Made by a program: the position numbers and the translations under genes. Positions 1 to 9,423 of a stretch of DNA of 64,000 bases are shown one piece after another; position 1 is the first letter of the stretch, and each line of letters starts with the position of its first letter. Location of the stretch: the NCBI RefSeq assembly GCF_910592395.1, contig NC_088322.1, forward strand, positions 5,513,431 through 5,577,430. Direction: 5' to 3'. The notes beneath the pieces were generated by a model, which saw only the letters and a program-made list of their open reading frames with translations, made no database searches and had not been told where the DNA came from. This DNA comes from Lineus longissimus (lineage: Eukaryota; Nemertea; Pilidiophora; Heteronemertea; Lineidae).

Positions 1-660
1 CCCCCTTCCTACCCGACAAAGTGCTCGAGAGCAAAACAAAAAGTATAGTGCATTTTACACTAGAATGTACACCTACCCGGATTTTATCATGATTCAGATT
101 TTTTTTTATTTGCTCAGCAGCTATATTTTCAGCCTTAAAATGAATTAAAAAAAACAAAAACACCTCCCCCTACCCACCTCCTCCCAGAAGCAAGGACGCT
201 AACCAGCTTTTTTTTAAAGTGGCCTAATGATACTCCTTTTCTGAGAAATGCCTCTGTCATACAATGTTTCTGTAAATCTATTTTTAGTACATGTACATGT
301 ATATCTGATGTTTTGAAACGTGTTTGTTGTTTGATTAAAATAGAAAACTTCACATGACACCTCCGTCTCCTTCCACCATCACAACCAATCAAGAAATGAA
401 GTTATAGTACAGGTCAAAGAAGGTAATCATTATTTAAATTATTTTGTGCTGAAAATTACTGAAGGGTGGCCTACCTGCTACCTTCAGTAATTCTGCTACC
501 TTCAGTAATTTTCATTTAAAAGAAATACAGCGATCCTTACCATTCTTACATTTGACCTATGGATTGCCCTGGAGTAATGCACATAAGTATGCTCTTAAAT
601 CTATTAATACAGGCCAAAGCTGATCATCCTGCTACTCTTGGACTGACCGACTCATCCAAG
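1..660. other. non-coding stretch, nothing recognised
   Basis: AT-rich sequence with homopolymer runs of A and T. A short tandem duplication of a phrase beginning CTACCTTCAGTAATT lies at about 476-513. No reading frame here looks like protein, and no RNA gene is visible. Confidence 0.5.
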
Positions 661-684
661 TTCTCTTTGACTGTCCCCGGTGGT

Positions 685-992
685 AAATGTCCGGGGGGCA
701 GACGTCCTAGGGGGGCAGAAGTCCTAGGGGGGCTAATGTCCGGGGGGAAAATGTCCGGGGGGCAGACGTCCTAGGGGGGCAGAAGTCCTAGGGGGGCTAA
801 TGTCCGGGGGGAAAATGTCCGGGGGGCAGATGTCCTAGGGGGGCAGAAGTCCTAGGGGGGCTAATGTCCGGGGGGCAAATGTCCGGGGGGCAGATGTCCT
901 AGGGGGGCAGAAGTCCTAGGGGGGCTAATGTCCGGGAGGCAAAAATCCGGGGGGAAAGATCCGGGGGGCAGATGTCCGGGGGGCAAATGCCC
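685..992. repeat. G-tract minisatellite, 64-bp higher-order unit
   Basis: The phrase AAATGTCCGGGGGG recurs at 685, 749, 813 and 877, an exact 64-bp period. Each 64-bp unit consists of four related sub-units of 15, 17, 17 and 15 bp, two of GTCCGGGGGG type and two of GTCCTAGGGGGG type. About 4.7 units are present, the last one degraded. Short frames crossing it on either strand give Gly/Pro-rich repeats and are not genes. Confidence 0.9.
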
Positions 993-1004
993 TAGAATCG
1001 GTCA

Positions 1005-1553
1005 AAGATACATTAGTCAGAAACAAGGCATATGCTGCTAGATATGACTCACATAGTCTTTTCAATTGATTCATATCAAACTGGCTGGTTTTGAACTTAC
1101 TGAACAATGCTATACTGTCTCTTCCTGTAGTACAAATGAAATGCAGTAAACATGACTTGAAAAGGCATTGATTGTTCATGGACTCACAACCACCAACTGG
1201 CTCAAGGGATTTGAAAAGATGTCCAAACTCTTGGCAAAATTTCCAGGAGTCTTTGCCAGTAAATCTAACATCACATGACAAAGAATTCCCCTGTTTTATT
1301 CGATTCAATGCAAACCATTTTTTCAAACGTATATACAGTTTACCGGCTTTAATAACATCTCTGATAGCAATCAAATATTTCCCAAATGGAGAACAAGAAA
1401 AACAGGACTTTCCATTAAAGAAGAGGCTTTGAAAATGACCTGGTCAGAGCGTGAAATAGCTTCTTTAAGTATCAAATTGTTCATTTGCTGACACATGTTG
1501 TTTTTAGTCTGCAAGGGATCAATCTTAGCCTTGTCTATATAATCGCCAATTTA
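1005..1553 (-). pseudogene. fragment (copy 2) of an unrecognised multi-copy protein family
   Basis: Read on the minus strand, this encodes peptides colinear with the larger copy at 2944-8196. Shared blocks are KNNMCQQ(M/I)N, FGKYL..(I/L)K, KLYIRLK(K/R)W, (V)RFTG(K/E)DS.KFC, ARD/GRD-S/AVALFSK and LF.TKVSLT. The order of blocks is the same. Near 1380 the reading frame shifts by one between the KNNMCQQ block and the KLYIRLKKW block, so the copy is broken or an intron boundary has decayed. The fragment stops abruptly after VSLT, where the G-tract minisatellite begins, and lacks the C-terminal GREAKH and Cys-rich parts seen in copy 1. Function is unknown. The dispersed, decayed copies make a mobile-element protein likely, but this is inference. 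Confidence 0.6.
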
Positions 1554-1559
1554 CGTTCA

Positions 1560-2940
1560 ACATACGGTACATTTTAATTGAAGAAAGGATAAATAAGTAA
1601 AACAGTCGGCATGTAGCCATTTGGACGGAGATTCTCATTATAAATAAGTAAAACAACTTTCATTTTGCACTTTTATGATTATCATAATTTTACATTAGTT
1701 AAAGGGGTAGTGTATTGGATGTCAAGCAGGGATGAATGTTTGTTTTGCATCTTCAATTTTTTGAGTGATGAATGAAGAATTAATGTTATAAAGGGGCAGT
1801 CTGTTGGATGTCAAGTAGGGCATCTTGACACTGATAGGGTTATTTTTTGGGAGTACTGATTCGAATTAATCCCTTGATCTTGGCTTTTACACCTGATCGC
1901 TAAAGGCACTCATCTCATTTTCATTTCACAATTAAAATCAACCAGTTTGCAGGATTTCAAAACCCTTCTGAACGTACAGTCTTTTACTCGAAGACAGCAG
2001 TAGATACCACATGGAACAGTTAACAAGGTTTAACCAACAAATCAACATGAAAGACATGATGACCAATCAGGCCCTTAATTGTTTACTTACATATTCAATG
2101 TTTGAAGTTAGCTGGTGAACTGAATTGGATGGTTCATCAGGATGCATGAATGACAGTAGGGCCTACATCTTGCAATATCTCCTGATTCACATGTACAATA
2201 AAATATTTAGAAGGTTGTGGCAAAGATTGATCCAACACCAATATGTTTCGTTATTATTTACTAAAACAAGTTTTGAAAATGTGGAGGCGTATATTTTCAA
2301 CGAAAAAGAAATAATCTCTTGTAACACCAGTTTGATCACCAACCTTTAACTCAGAACGATACTATTATCTATTTGCAAAAGGCTGCAGAGAAATTACAAA
2401 TTGAGACCTTCTGATCAATTTTTAACTGAAGTCTTGCCAGAAGACCGTATACGCAGAAGACCACCATCAACCTTCAACTGCTTCAATGCTAGAAGAGGGT
2501 GATTGCAATAACCACACTATCTCACCTCATCAAGACCACACATACACTTGCAAGTGTATAAAACAGCATGAGGGTGTCTTCCCTCACCCGAGATTTATCA
2601 TACATATTTGTGACCCATCACCACAGAATGAGTCTCAAGTCATTCACCTCCCATCACTAATTTCTCTCCACACCTATTGTGAAAATGATAACTTAAGCCT
2701 GTTTATTATTGTTTCAGCCTTGGATTTTATCCTTCTGATAAGGACCTAATTGCCAGCCCAACTTCAAAGAATCATTCCATGGTGATGGGTCTCATTTTAC
2801 AGTCATAGTATAAACTCAGAACACACCGGTAAATCTTATTTCAAACCTGAACAGTCAGTCAATGCATGTAACAGGACAAAGACTGAATGGAAAACGGATC
2901 TGGCGCTGTAGCCAAACCAGCTCATCATCATAAGACTACA
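1560..2940. other. non-coding stretch with a short direct repeat
   Basis: A phrase of about 31 bp starting AAAGGGG(T/C)AGT and containing TTGGATGTCAAG occurs at about 1700 and 1792, 92 bp apart. Two further copies of ATAAATAAGTAAAACA lie near 1590 and 1640. No convincing gene; short frames at 2125-2350 and 2486-2750 show no recognisable features. Confidence 0.5.
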
Positions 2941-2943
2941 TGT

Positions 2944-3656
2944 TTAATTGTGTGTTGACAGATACTTTTTGATACATGGCACCTTCTCTTTTCTTGCACA
3001 TGATTCTGCAATGAGAGCAGTGATAGGGTTGTTGCAATATTTACATATACATGGACTATCACTTGGCTTGGAATAAAAGCACTCATGCACACACTGGTAG
3101 ACTTGGACCTGACTGATGCCCGTTTCCTACTTAGTGCTTCTTTATGCATCCGGGCTTTGGCTTCTGTTTGCATATCATTCCTCAACAGCCATATCAGAGA
3201 GATGAATTGTGTCTGAACACCAACTCCCATTTTTTTTTTTTTTGGGGGGTGGCATGCACTGAAAAGTTAGTGATCTGACGATGCTTAGCCTCACGACCTT
3301 ACATTGTACATGTTGTATTCAAGCCAAGTCCTACTCCAAATTTCTCAAATACCAACCTTGTGTGATATGGCACAACAAATCCCACATGCCATGTTGTCAA
3401 ACTTACCTTAGTGAAGAACAGAATATGACACCTATGGTAGTTCCTGCAACACGTCTCCAAGTTATTCAGATCACTGACACTGACTTCATACTTAGAAAAC
3501 AGAGCTACCGCATCACGAGCTTGCAAGCACAGATAGTGCAATGCCAGAAGACTTGGAGATGATTCACCATCATCAATAGCTCCAAACAAATGAACATATC
3601 CATCACAGAATTTGTTTGAATCCTCACCTGTGAATCTAACGTTGCATTAGCAGGTA
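2944..3656 (-). pseudogene. C-terminal exons of the unrecognised family (GREAKH and Cys-rich tail)
   Basis: Downstream of the 3666-4720 insertion the minus strand resumes with NVRFTGEDSNKFCDGYVHLF, then ALHYLCLQARDAVALFSKYE, LFFTKVSLTTWHVGFVVPYH and EKFGVGLGLN. A stop codon directly precedes GREAKHRQITNFSVHATPQK. A poly-A run shifts the frame before FISLIWLLRNDMQTEAKARM. Another shift leads to QCVHECFYSKPSDSPCICKY and a terminal RKEKVPCIKKYLSTHN followed by TAA. Cys spacing CxCxxC suggests a metal-binding tail. An in-frame stop is also present at the point where the insertion entered. Confidence 0.6.
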
Positions 3657-3665
3657 GGATCTGAG

Positions 3666-4720
3666 GGTAGTTGATAAAGCTTGGAATCAGTGAAACCATG
3701 TAACCTGTGCTAAACCATGGAATAGTCGGTACTAAACCGTGGAATCACTGTGCAAGTACCGCGTGAAATCGGGTGCGTTCCTTCCACGATTTATACCCTT
3801 CCAACTGCCAATCTCGTCCCAGCTGATAGCAATTTGCCAGTAGTTCCAGAAACCACCTTTTTGTGGAGGATGACGTCATCATGGAATGCATTGGAAATGC
3901 GTTGTTGTCGTAAAAAAATAAACTTATATTCATGACGGTCCGCAATTGCAAATATCTAATTATACCTTTTCAATAAAGGTTTTGTGATTGTTTTGTATTC
4001 CATATACTTAAATAAAACGTTTTTATTAGAAGAATCATTTTGTATATATAATGCTCTGATTAAGCTTGGTAGATAGGACAAACATGCACACGGGAATCAC
4101 TAAAAAATGTGACCGCTTAGAACTGGTGACATCACGAAAATATCTCTACATCCCTCGATGTGTACATGAAAATGTACGAAATCGCTCACCGTGAAGGAAT
4201 TCGTTCTCATTTTTCATCTCCTAACCCGGCTAAAACCTTCGCTAATAAATCTTCTTATACGTTTCTTGTCATGTTTATGATGATGTACGGATAAGTGCCA
4301 GCCGGTACTGCATGATGTAGTCAATCTTCTCTGTATCACCCTGTATGATCACACCGCTCCGTAGTTCAAATAGGCCCCGTGTGGTGGCGTAGTAAGCGGA
4401 GCGCCAATTGGTCCATATTACGGGTGCGTGGTGGGCGTGTCGTGACGTGCATGCCCATGTTTGGGAGATCAGTAATGTACACTGGAGGCGAGGTATGACT
4501 GGGTTGTTCTAAAATATAGATTGTTGAATCGGATATGCGACTGATTTCTAAACTACCGTCAAATTCCGATCTGATCATGTAAAAATAAGCTCCAAATATT
4601 GATTCGTAACCACCTAAGGTTCCAATGGCATTATTTCATGTTTTTATGCATTTTTAGGACTGATTCCAAGGTTTATCACTGGTTCCAAGGTTTCACTGTT
4701 TCCAAGCTTTATCACCTACC
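3666..4720. mobile_element. 1,055-bp terminal-inverted-repeat element with 9-bp target duplication
   Basis: The left end GGTAGTTGATAAAGCTTGG and the inverted right end GGTAGGTGATAAAGCTTGG match, and the similarity continues imperfectly for about 70 bp with repeated AAACC(T/A)TGGAA sub-motifs. GGATCTGAG occurs at both 3657-3665 and 4721-4729 as an exact 9-bp target duplication. No transposase frame is present, so it is non-autonomous. A 9-bp duplication is typical of Mutator-like elements and also found in some Merlin-type elements; I favour the former. It is inserted in an exon of the unrecognised family. Confidence 0.85.
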
Positions 4721-4729
4721 GGATCTGAG

Positions 4730-5863
4730 GCCTTGCATTCGTTCTGGTACCATCTTTTCAGCCTTATGTAAAGCTTGTTTGCTTTTACCTGGTTCTTGAG
4801 TGCTGACAGATACTTTCCAAATACTGTATTTAAAAAAACATCTGACGACACGGACATACCTTGTTTTAATGCCTTCGATTTTGCAATGGCAGTATTGAAA
4901 AAGAGTTGGTTGATCTGCTGGCACATATTATTCTTTGTATGCAATGGGTCAATTCTAGATACATCAGTGAACTTGCCAACCGTTGGTATGAACTAGACTT
5001 CATAGAAGCGATATGCTTGGTGACCTTTGTCCGGTCAGACACAGATGATTTCAGCCTTTTAACTTGTTCAGCACCAGATAGTCTCTTCAGGTAGTCCCAT
5101 GGTTGCCATGTGGTTTGACTTGAGTAGGTGCCAATGCTTCCATCCATGTTCCCAAGATAATCTTTGTGAGCATTGGCAAATGAGGAAGGATATGTAGCTG
5201 CGTTGGAGAGCTCACCATTTACAGTTGCAAGCCATTTGTTATCAGATGGTAACAAAACTACCTCAAATGTAACCAACACCTCATCGATCACGTATGTTTT
5301 CTGTTCTATCGCTTCCAGTTCTCTGCAGAGTACTTGAACATATGACATAAATTCAGGGTCATCCTCTGGAACATCACCCCACAGAGGAGGTCATTGTAGT
5401 CACAACTAGCCACTTGCTTACCAATGTTCAAAAATGAAACCAGCAGTGATGTGTTGGTCTTGTGTTTCCCTGCAGGGGCGCCATCTGCTCCGATCGCAAT
5501 GACAAAATGTCCTGGCTGTTTCCCAAACCAATTTAGACCAAGACCACATTCTTTCATAATTTCATCAAGTTTCAGGTAAATACTAGCCAACTCCATGAGC
5601 AGCTGTTCACAGTTTCTAAAGTAACCCAAACCATTTTTAATTGGAGTAATGGAAATTTTCTCACAAACTTGGTTCAAATGGGCTACCAGATTGTCATATG
5701 TAAACAAATTGCAATTGCCAGACCTTTCTTTTTTTAGGGCAACCCTAATGGCATTGTACTTTCTCTTACTCAATACACCATTTTTGTACATAACCTTCAC
5801 ACTTGTTATTGTTCTTTTAGCCGTGTTGTCTTCTCCTTTCTTCTTTTCTTCTTTTGCTTTTTA
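4730..5863 (-). pseudogene. central exons of the unrecognised family (GADGAP / GELSN region)
   Basis: From 5800 downwards the frame reads KVMYKNGVLSKRKYNAIR, a long helical stretch, then FGKQPGHFVIAIGADGAPAG, KHKTNTSLLVSFLNIGKQ and DYNDLLCG. Near 5388, in TGTGGGGTG, the frame slips by one and continues as DVPEDDPEFMSYVQVLCREL, then LPSDNKWLATVNGELSNAAT, WQPWDYLKRLSG and RTKVTKHIAS. Another slip near 4990 leads to DPLHTKNNMCQQINQLFF. A plausible donor (AAG|GTATGT) lies at 4860 and an acceptor at 4824 before FGKYLSALKNQVKANKLYI. The reading stops at the 9-bp target duplication of the element at 3666-4720. The Asp in GADGAP and Glu in GELSN could be catalytic, but that is a guess. Confidence 0.6.
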
Positions 5864-5913
5864 GCTCACCTCTTAGCAGAGGTGAGCTTATCCCATACCG
5901 TGGCGTCCGTCGT

Positions 5914-5948
<35 letters not shown>

Positions 5949-6978
5949 CGTCGTCGTCCGTCGTCCGTTAGCAGGGCACGTTTCGTAACTGTTAGAGCTA
6001 TTGAGTTGAAACTTGGTACACATGTACCCTTATGTAATGACACCTTGGAGACCAAGTTTCGGTCCGATTTGTTTCATGGTTTGGCCACCAGGGGGCCAAA
6101 CGTTAAAAGTGAAAATATGCAATATCTCCCTTAATAGTAGTCGGGAAAGTTTGAAAAAAATATGGTAGGTACTTCTAGCAAAGGTGCATCATATATCCTC
6201 CGGGTTTTTGATTTGACCTCCTTTTCAAGGTCACAGAGGTCAAATGGTGTAAATTGGCCGTTAGGATGTAACGATGGCACGTTTCTAAACTGCAATGACT
6301 ATTGATACCAAATTTGGTACACATTTACCCCTTAGTCAGGTGATCTCAGGGACCGAAGTTTGGTCCAATATGACTCACCACTTGACCACCAGGGGGCAAA
6401 ATCCCAAAACCTTAAAAATGTGATTATTCCTTAACTTCTTGCCCGATTGCCACCAAATTGATATCATGGGTACATCTAACCACCATACAGTATATGTCAC
6501 ACAGGTTTTTAATTTGACCTTCTTGTCAAGGTCACAGAGGTCAAATGGCGTAAATTCGTCGTCAGGCCGTAACTATGGCACGTTTCTTAACTGCAATGAC
6601 TATTGATCACAAATTAGGTACACATGTACCCCTTGGTCAGGTGATCTCAGGTACCGAAGTTTGGTGCGATCTGATTTGCCGTTTGGCCTCCAGGGAGGGG
6701 GCCAAATCCTAAATTCTTCAAAATGCCATTAATATTCCTAGTAATGACTTGCCCGATTGGCACCAATTTTATATCATAGGTACATCTAATTCTAACAACC
6801 ATTCAATGAGTCACCCGGGTCTTCTTTGATTTGACCTACTTTTCAAGGTCACAGAGGTCGAATGTACTGTAAATTGGCTATTTTGGGGAAATTGTAATTG
6901 CTTGGACCTACATCAAACCTAACACTACATGACACAATACCATGCTCTTTATCCATCTTTCCACCACATGAGGTGAGC
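5864..6978. mobile_element. hairpin-headed repeat with GTC tract and ~300-bp tandem modules
   Basis: It starts with GCTCACCTC, which forms a hairpin with GAGGTGAGC a few bases on, and ends with GAGGTGAGC at 6970-6978, so its termini are inverted. A (GTC)n/GTCC tract follows at 5906-5970. About three diverged modules of roughly 300 bp come next, each with a CACGTTTC..AACTG phrase, an ACCAGGGGGC phrase and AGGTCAcagAGGTCA (6228-6242, 6529-6543, 6846-6860). No protein is encoded. It interrupts the family-copy-1 locus. Confidence 0.75.
5906..5970. repeat. GTC/GTCC microsatellite
   Basis: A run of GTC triplets mixed with GTCC units lies directly behind the terminal hairpin of the surrounding repeat element. 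A shorter similar run occurs in the related element at 49620-49660. Confidence 0.9.
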
Positions 6979-7284
6979 ACAATGGCCCTGGCCATTTCAT
7001 TTGTTGCATTTGTGACTTTTACTAATGTACTTTTGCATCTGTGTGGGACTTGAGATCTTCACCAATGTGGTCCAAAGTCCATTTCTAACATGATGTTCCT
7101 TTTCCCCATGAATTTTACCTACTGCCTTCACAGTGTTTCCAACTCGTGCTGCAGCATTCCTGCGGCTAAGTAATGTCCTTTCACTGTTGAAGGGGTGAAG
7201 TACTGTTGGTGTCGTTGATGTCTGTGCACCTGTCTGCAACAACTGAAGACAAAAAACTGCTGTGTTTTTAAAGAGATCCATTAA
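6979..7284 (-). pseudogene. exon of the unrecognised family, cut by a mobile insertion
   Basis: The acceptor CCCCTTTCGCAG lies just above 7284. The frame encodes LMDLFKNTAVFCLQLLQTG, a Ser/Thr/Pro stretch, then SRRNAAARVGNTVKAVGK and a basic region. It ends in a stop at the edge of the hairpin-headed repeat at 5864-6978. On the far side of that repeat the reading resumes with Lys/Glu-rich codons leading into SVKVMYKNGVL, so the repeat appears to sit inside the original exon or a short intron. Confidence 0.55.
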
Positions 7285-7523
7285 CTGCGAAAGGGGAAAT
7301 GTACGACAAATGAGTTAGAAACTTAGGAATAATTAATTTTTTAAAGTTCGATTGAACAACGGCGATGCAGTACTATTGGTCTCAATGAATGTGCACTGTG
7401 CACACTTATGAAAAAGACATTGGGCCACTATTGTCTATTTGTATCCATTATAGAATCAATTGAATTGGTATAACTCAAATTGAATGTACCGGTAGAACGA
7501 ACCTCACTTATGTTGCTCTCAAC

Positions 7524-7595
7524 CTGTACTGCTTTCTCTGCAACCGGGGGGCTGCACTTGGAATTTAAGTCAAGAATGGTTTCTCGCCAAGCAAT
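7524..7595 (-). pseudogene. short exon of the unrecognised family
   Basis: The acceptor is TTTTCTTTCAG just above 7595 and a possible donor is CAG|GTTGAG at 7524. It encodes IAWRETILDLNSKC and a short tail. An alternative is read-through to a stop near 7428. The neighbouring exons on both sides have matching orientation and good splice sites, which supports it. Confidence 0.45.
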
Positions 7596-7779
7596 CTGAA
7601 AGAAAAGAAACAATTAATATTTTCTGAATTTGCGCCCATGATGTGTCTAATGCTAATGCTAATCGAATTAGTCCTCACCTTGACAGTGTACGCTCACGGT
7701 GAAGTTGACTCCAGCAAGCACAAGTGGAATTGTCTTTGTCATTAAATCTATAACAACAGATTATTTTATTCTTGCTTAC

Positions 7780-7985
7780 ATCAGCATTCAATTCGTGAAT
7801 TTTGTCTTCCTTCTCCAAGATGTTTTTTCCATGCTGACAACATTTTTATCTATTACTTTCATTGCATACGAGTGTGTAACATCAGCCTTTACTTCTTTCC
7901 TGGCTCGCATGCAGGCCCCAACTGGAAAGCATCCCTTCCTTTTCCTGTTCACATTTGTAGGGGACTTATTCTCAAATGAGCCATC
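7780..7985 (-). pseudogene. exon of the unrecognised family, ending KIHELNAD
   Basis: The acceptor (TTCATTTCAG) lies just above 7985 and the donor GTAAGC at 7774-7779. The first frame reads DGSFENKSPTNVNRKRKGCF and continues through MRARKEVKADVTHSY. The last part, ILEKEDKIHELNAD, is in another frame, implying a single-base lesion near 7830. The basic and acidic composition resembles a coiled or DNA-binding N-terminal region, but no named domain is recognisable. Confidence 0.5.
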
Positions 7986-8090
7986 CTGAAATGAAGATCA
8001 ATAATTTGAATATGGTTGCATATCAGTGGCAAGGAGACCGAAGAATTGCACATTTATTCTAAAACTATCAGTTAATTGATCCATGCTTAC

Positions 8091-8196
8091 ATCAGCATTC
8101 AATTCTTGAAGATGAATTCTGTTATCCTTGTCCATCATGTAACAAAGTTGTTACCATTGCTGATGGTTTACCGGTTCTTGGCGGGTCTTCATCCTC
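8091..8196 (-). pseudogene. exon of the unrecognised family, ending HLQELNAD
   Basis: The minus strand shows a pyrimidine tract ending TTTTCAG just above 8196 and a GTAAGC donor at 8085-8090. The exon begins with acidic codons (EDEDPP) and ends with a frame encoding MDKDNRIHLQELNAD. The two parts lie in different frames, so the exon is damaged. Its end is paralogous to the end of the next exon (KEDKIHELNAD), and both use the same GAT|GTAAGC junction, so one exon was probably duplicated from the other. Confidence 0.45.
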
Positions 8197-8199
8197 CTG

Positions 8200-8800
8200 A
8201 AAATAAAGATAAATAACTCTCTTGTGAAAGCAGTACAACTCCCAAGTGCCTAGGTTCATGCTCTTGATGGCCTGACCATTATAATTAAGATAAATCCACT
8301 TTGAGGCGTAGGTCTAGGACGGCAGCTAGTATAAGGAATCATGTAGATCGACCCTACAGCAGGTTATTTAGGTATTCGAAGGGCCACGTTTAACCCCAGG
8401 GGAGCCCTGGTGCACTATATTCATAGAGTATAGGCCAAAAAAAGCATCCAGCATAGGCATCATAGGCCCGGTTGCACAGGCGCCTAGTGCCTCAGGCTCT
8501 TAGTGTGGATGGCCATGTCAATATGTACATGATTTTAGCATACGCCAATGCACAGGCTTGGATGCACTGTCAAGGTCAACACTAGTGGCCTTATTAAATG
8601 GGACAACTTATCAAGAGAGGTTGCTTAAATTATGTAATGAACACTTTGTCAAATAAACTACATACTTAAGGGTTAACTGAAAGTATAAACAGTGACATAT
8701 TGTAATCATGTAATCAGTTGTAATCATGTACATATGAGCGCTTTGCAGCTGCTCTATTTGTCTCCTCAAAGTTCCTCAAATTACTCTGGACTAAATCATT
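8200..8800. other. non-coding stretch, nothing recognised
   Basis: No reading frame with recognisable content. The 5' boundary of the LINE that follows may lie in the last part but cannot be fixed from the sequence. Confidence 0.4.
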
Positions 8801-9012
8801 TTCTGACAGGAAGAATGTTTCTGGATGTTCCTGAATGCTGAGACTATAGTTTGGTGTTGTTCTGAAGGACATTTTCTACGATCTCTACAGATGTGCAAGC
8901 TTTGGATAATTTGCTCATTTCTCTGGGCTGCCTGGCACTTGGTGTCCATGCGCACCTCGTGTACAAGTTGTACACGAAGCCCACTGCCAAACATTACTTG
9001 TGTGCATGCACG

Positions 9013-9420
9013 CATGCTTACAAAGGAGGAACTCGGTCACTTAAATCGGACCCGGTCAGTTTCGAATAAGCTGCCTCAACCATTGGAGACTCTACTGAGA
9101 GACCTCAATCTGCACAAAAGGATTGGGACTAGGAGGGGTAAATGGTCTGGTCGACATGTGAAACGAGGAAGTAGGTGTTTGAAAGAGAATTGCCTGAAAG
9201 TAACTCTTTGGAATGCCCAGTCATTGAGGAGTAAAAGATCCGCTGTTTGTGAGTCTGTCATGGAACGCGAAACAGGCATTGTTGTGATCACCGAGACTTG
9301 CTTGAGAGGACTTGATGCCGATAAGATCCCTGTTTCTGAGGTCACAAGTGTTCTATCAGGATACAATTTCATACAGGCCCCTCGCACAAATAAGAAGGTG
9401 GTGGTGTTAGGAATCTCTCC
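9013..9420 (+). pseudogene. LINE endonuclease N-terminal fragment (CR1/L2 group)
   Basis: The frame running from 8825 to 9445 contains LKVTLWNAQSLRSKRSAVCE and GIVVITETCLRGLDADKIP, the first two blocks of an apurinic-type LINE endonuclease (Asn of the NAQS block, Glu of the TETCL block). This enzyme nicks target DNA to prime reverse transcription. The domain ends soon after FIQAPRTNK, so the remaining endonuclease blocks (GDFN-like and SDH) are absent. About 9420 the sequence jumps to a region that in intact elements lies several hundred residues later, and into another frame. I read this as an internal deletion. The upstream part of the frame shows no recognisable domain. Confidence 0.65.
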
Positions 9421-9423
9421 TCC

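Larger units (their letters stand above)
2944..8196 (-). pseudogene. broken multi-exon copy 1 of the unrecognised family (overall locus)
   Basis: Minus-strand exons run from 8196 down to a stop at 2944-2946. Good acceptors (pyrimidine tract plus CAG) precede exons at 8196, 7985, 7595 and 7284; GTAAGC donors follow the first two. The central part carries IGADGAPAGKHKT, then a GELSNAATY block, KNNMCQQIN, KLYIRLKRW, RFTGEDSNKFC, ALFSKYEVS, GLGLN and GREAKHRQITNF. The tail is Cys-rich (PCICKYCNN...RKEKVPCIKKYL). Damage includes frameshifts near 5388 (a G run), 4990, 3240 (a run of 13 A) and 3120, a stop directly before GREAKH, and two mobile insertions (3666-4720 and 5864-6978). The acidic motifs and copy number suggest an element-encoded, possibly transposase-like protein, but I cannot assign it to a named family. 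Confidence 0.6.

Noticed and set aside
559-774. Short plus frame with Gly/Pro-rich C-terminus
   Set aside because: Its tail is only the translation of the G-tract minisatellite and its start has no protein-like features.
7699-7989. Plus-strand hydrophobic frame suggesting a membrane protein
   Set aside because: It is antisense to the Lys/Glu-rich minus exon at 7780-7985, which has good splice sites; the hydrophobicity is the mirror of that composition.
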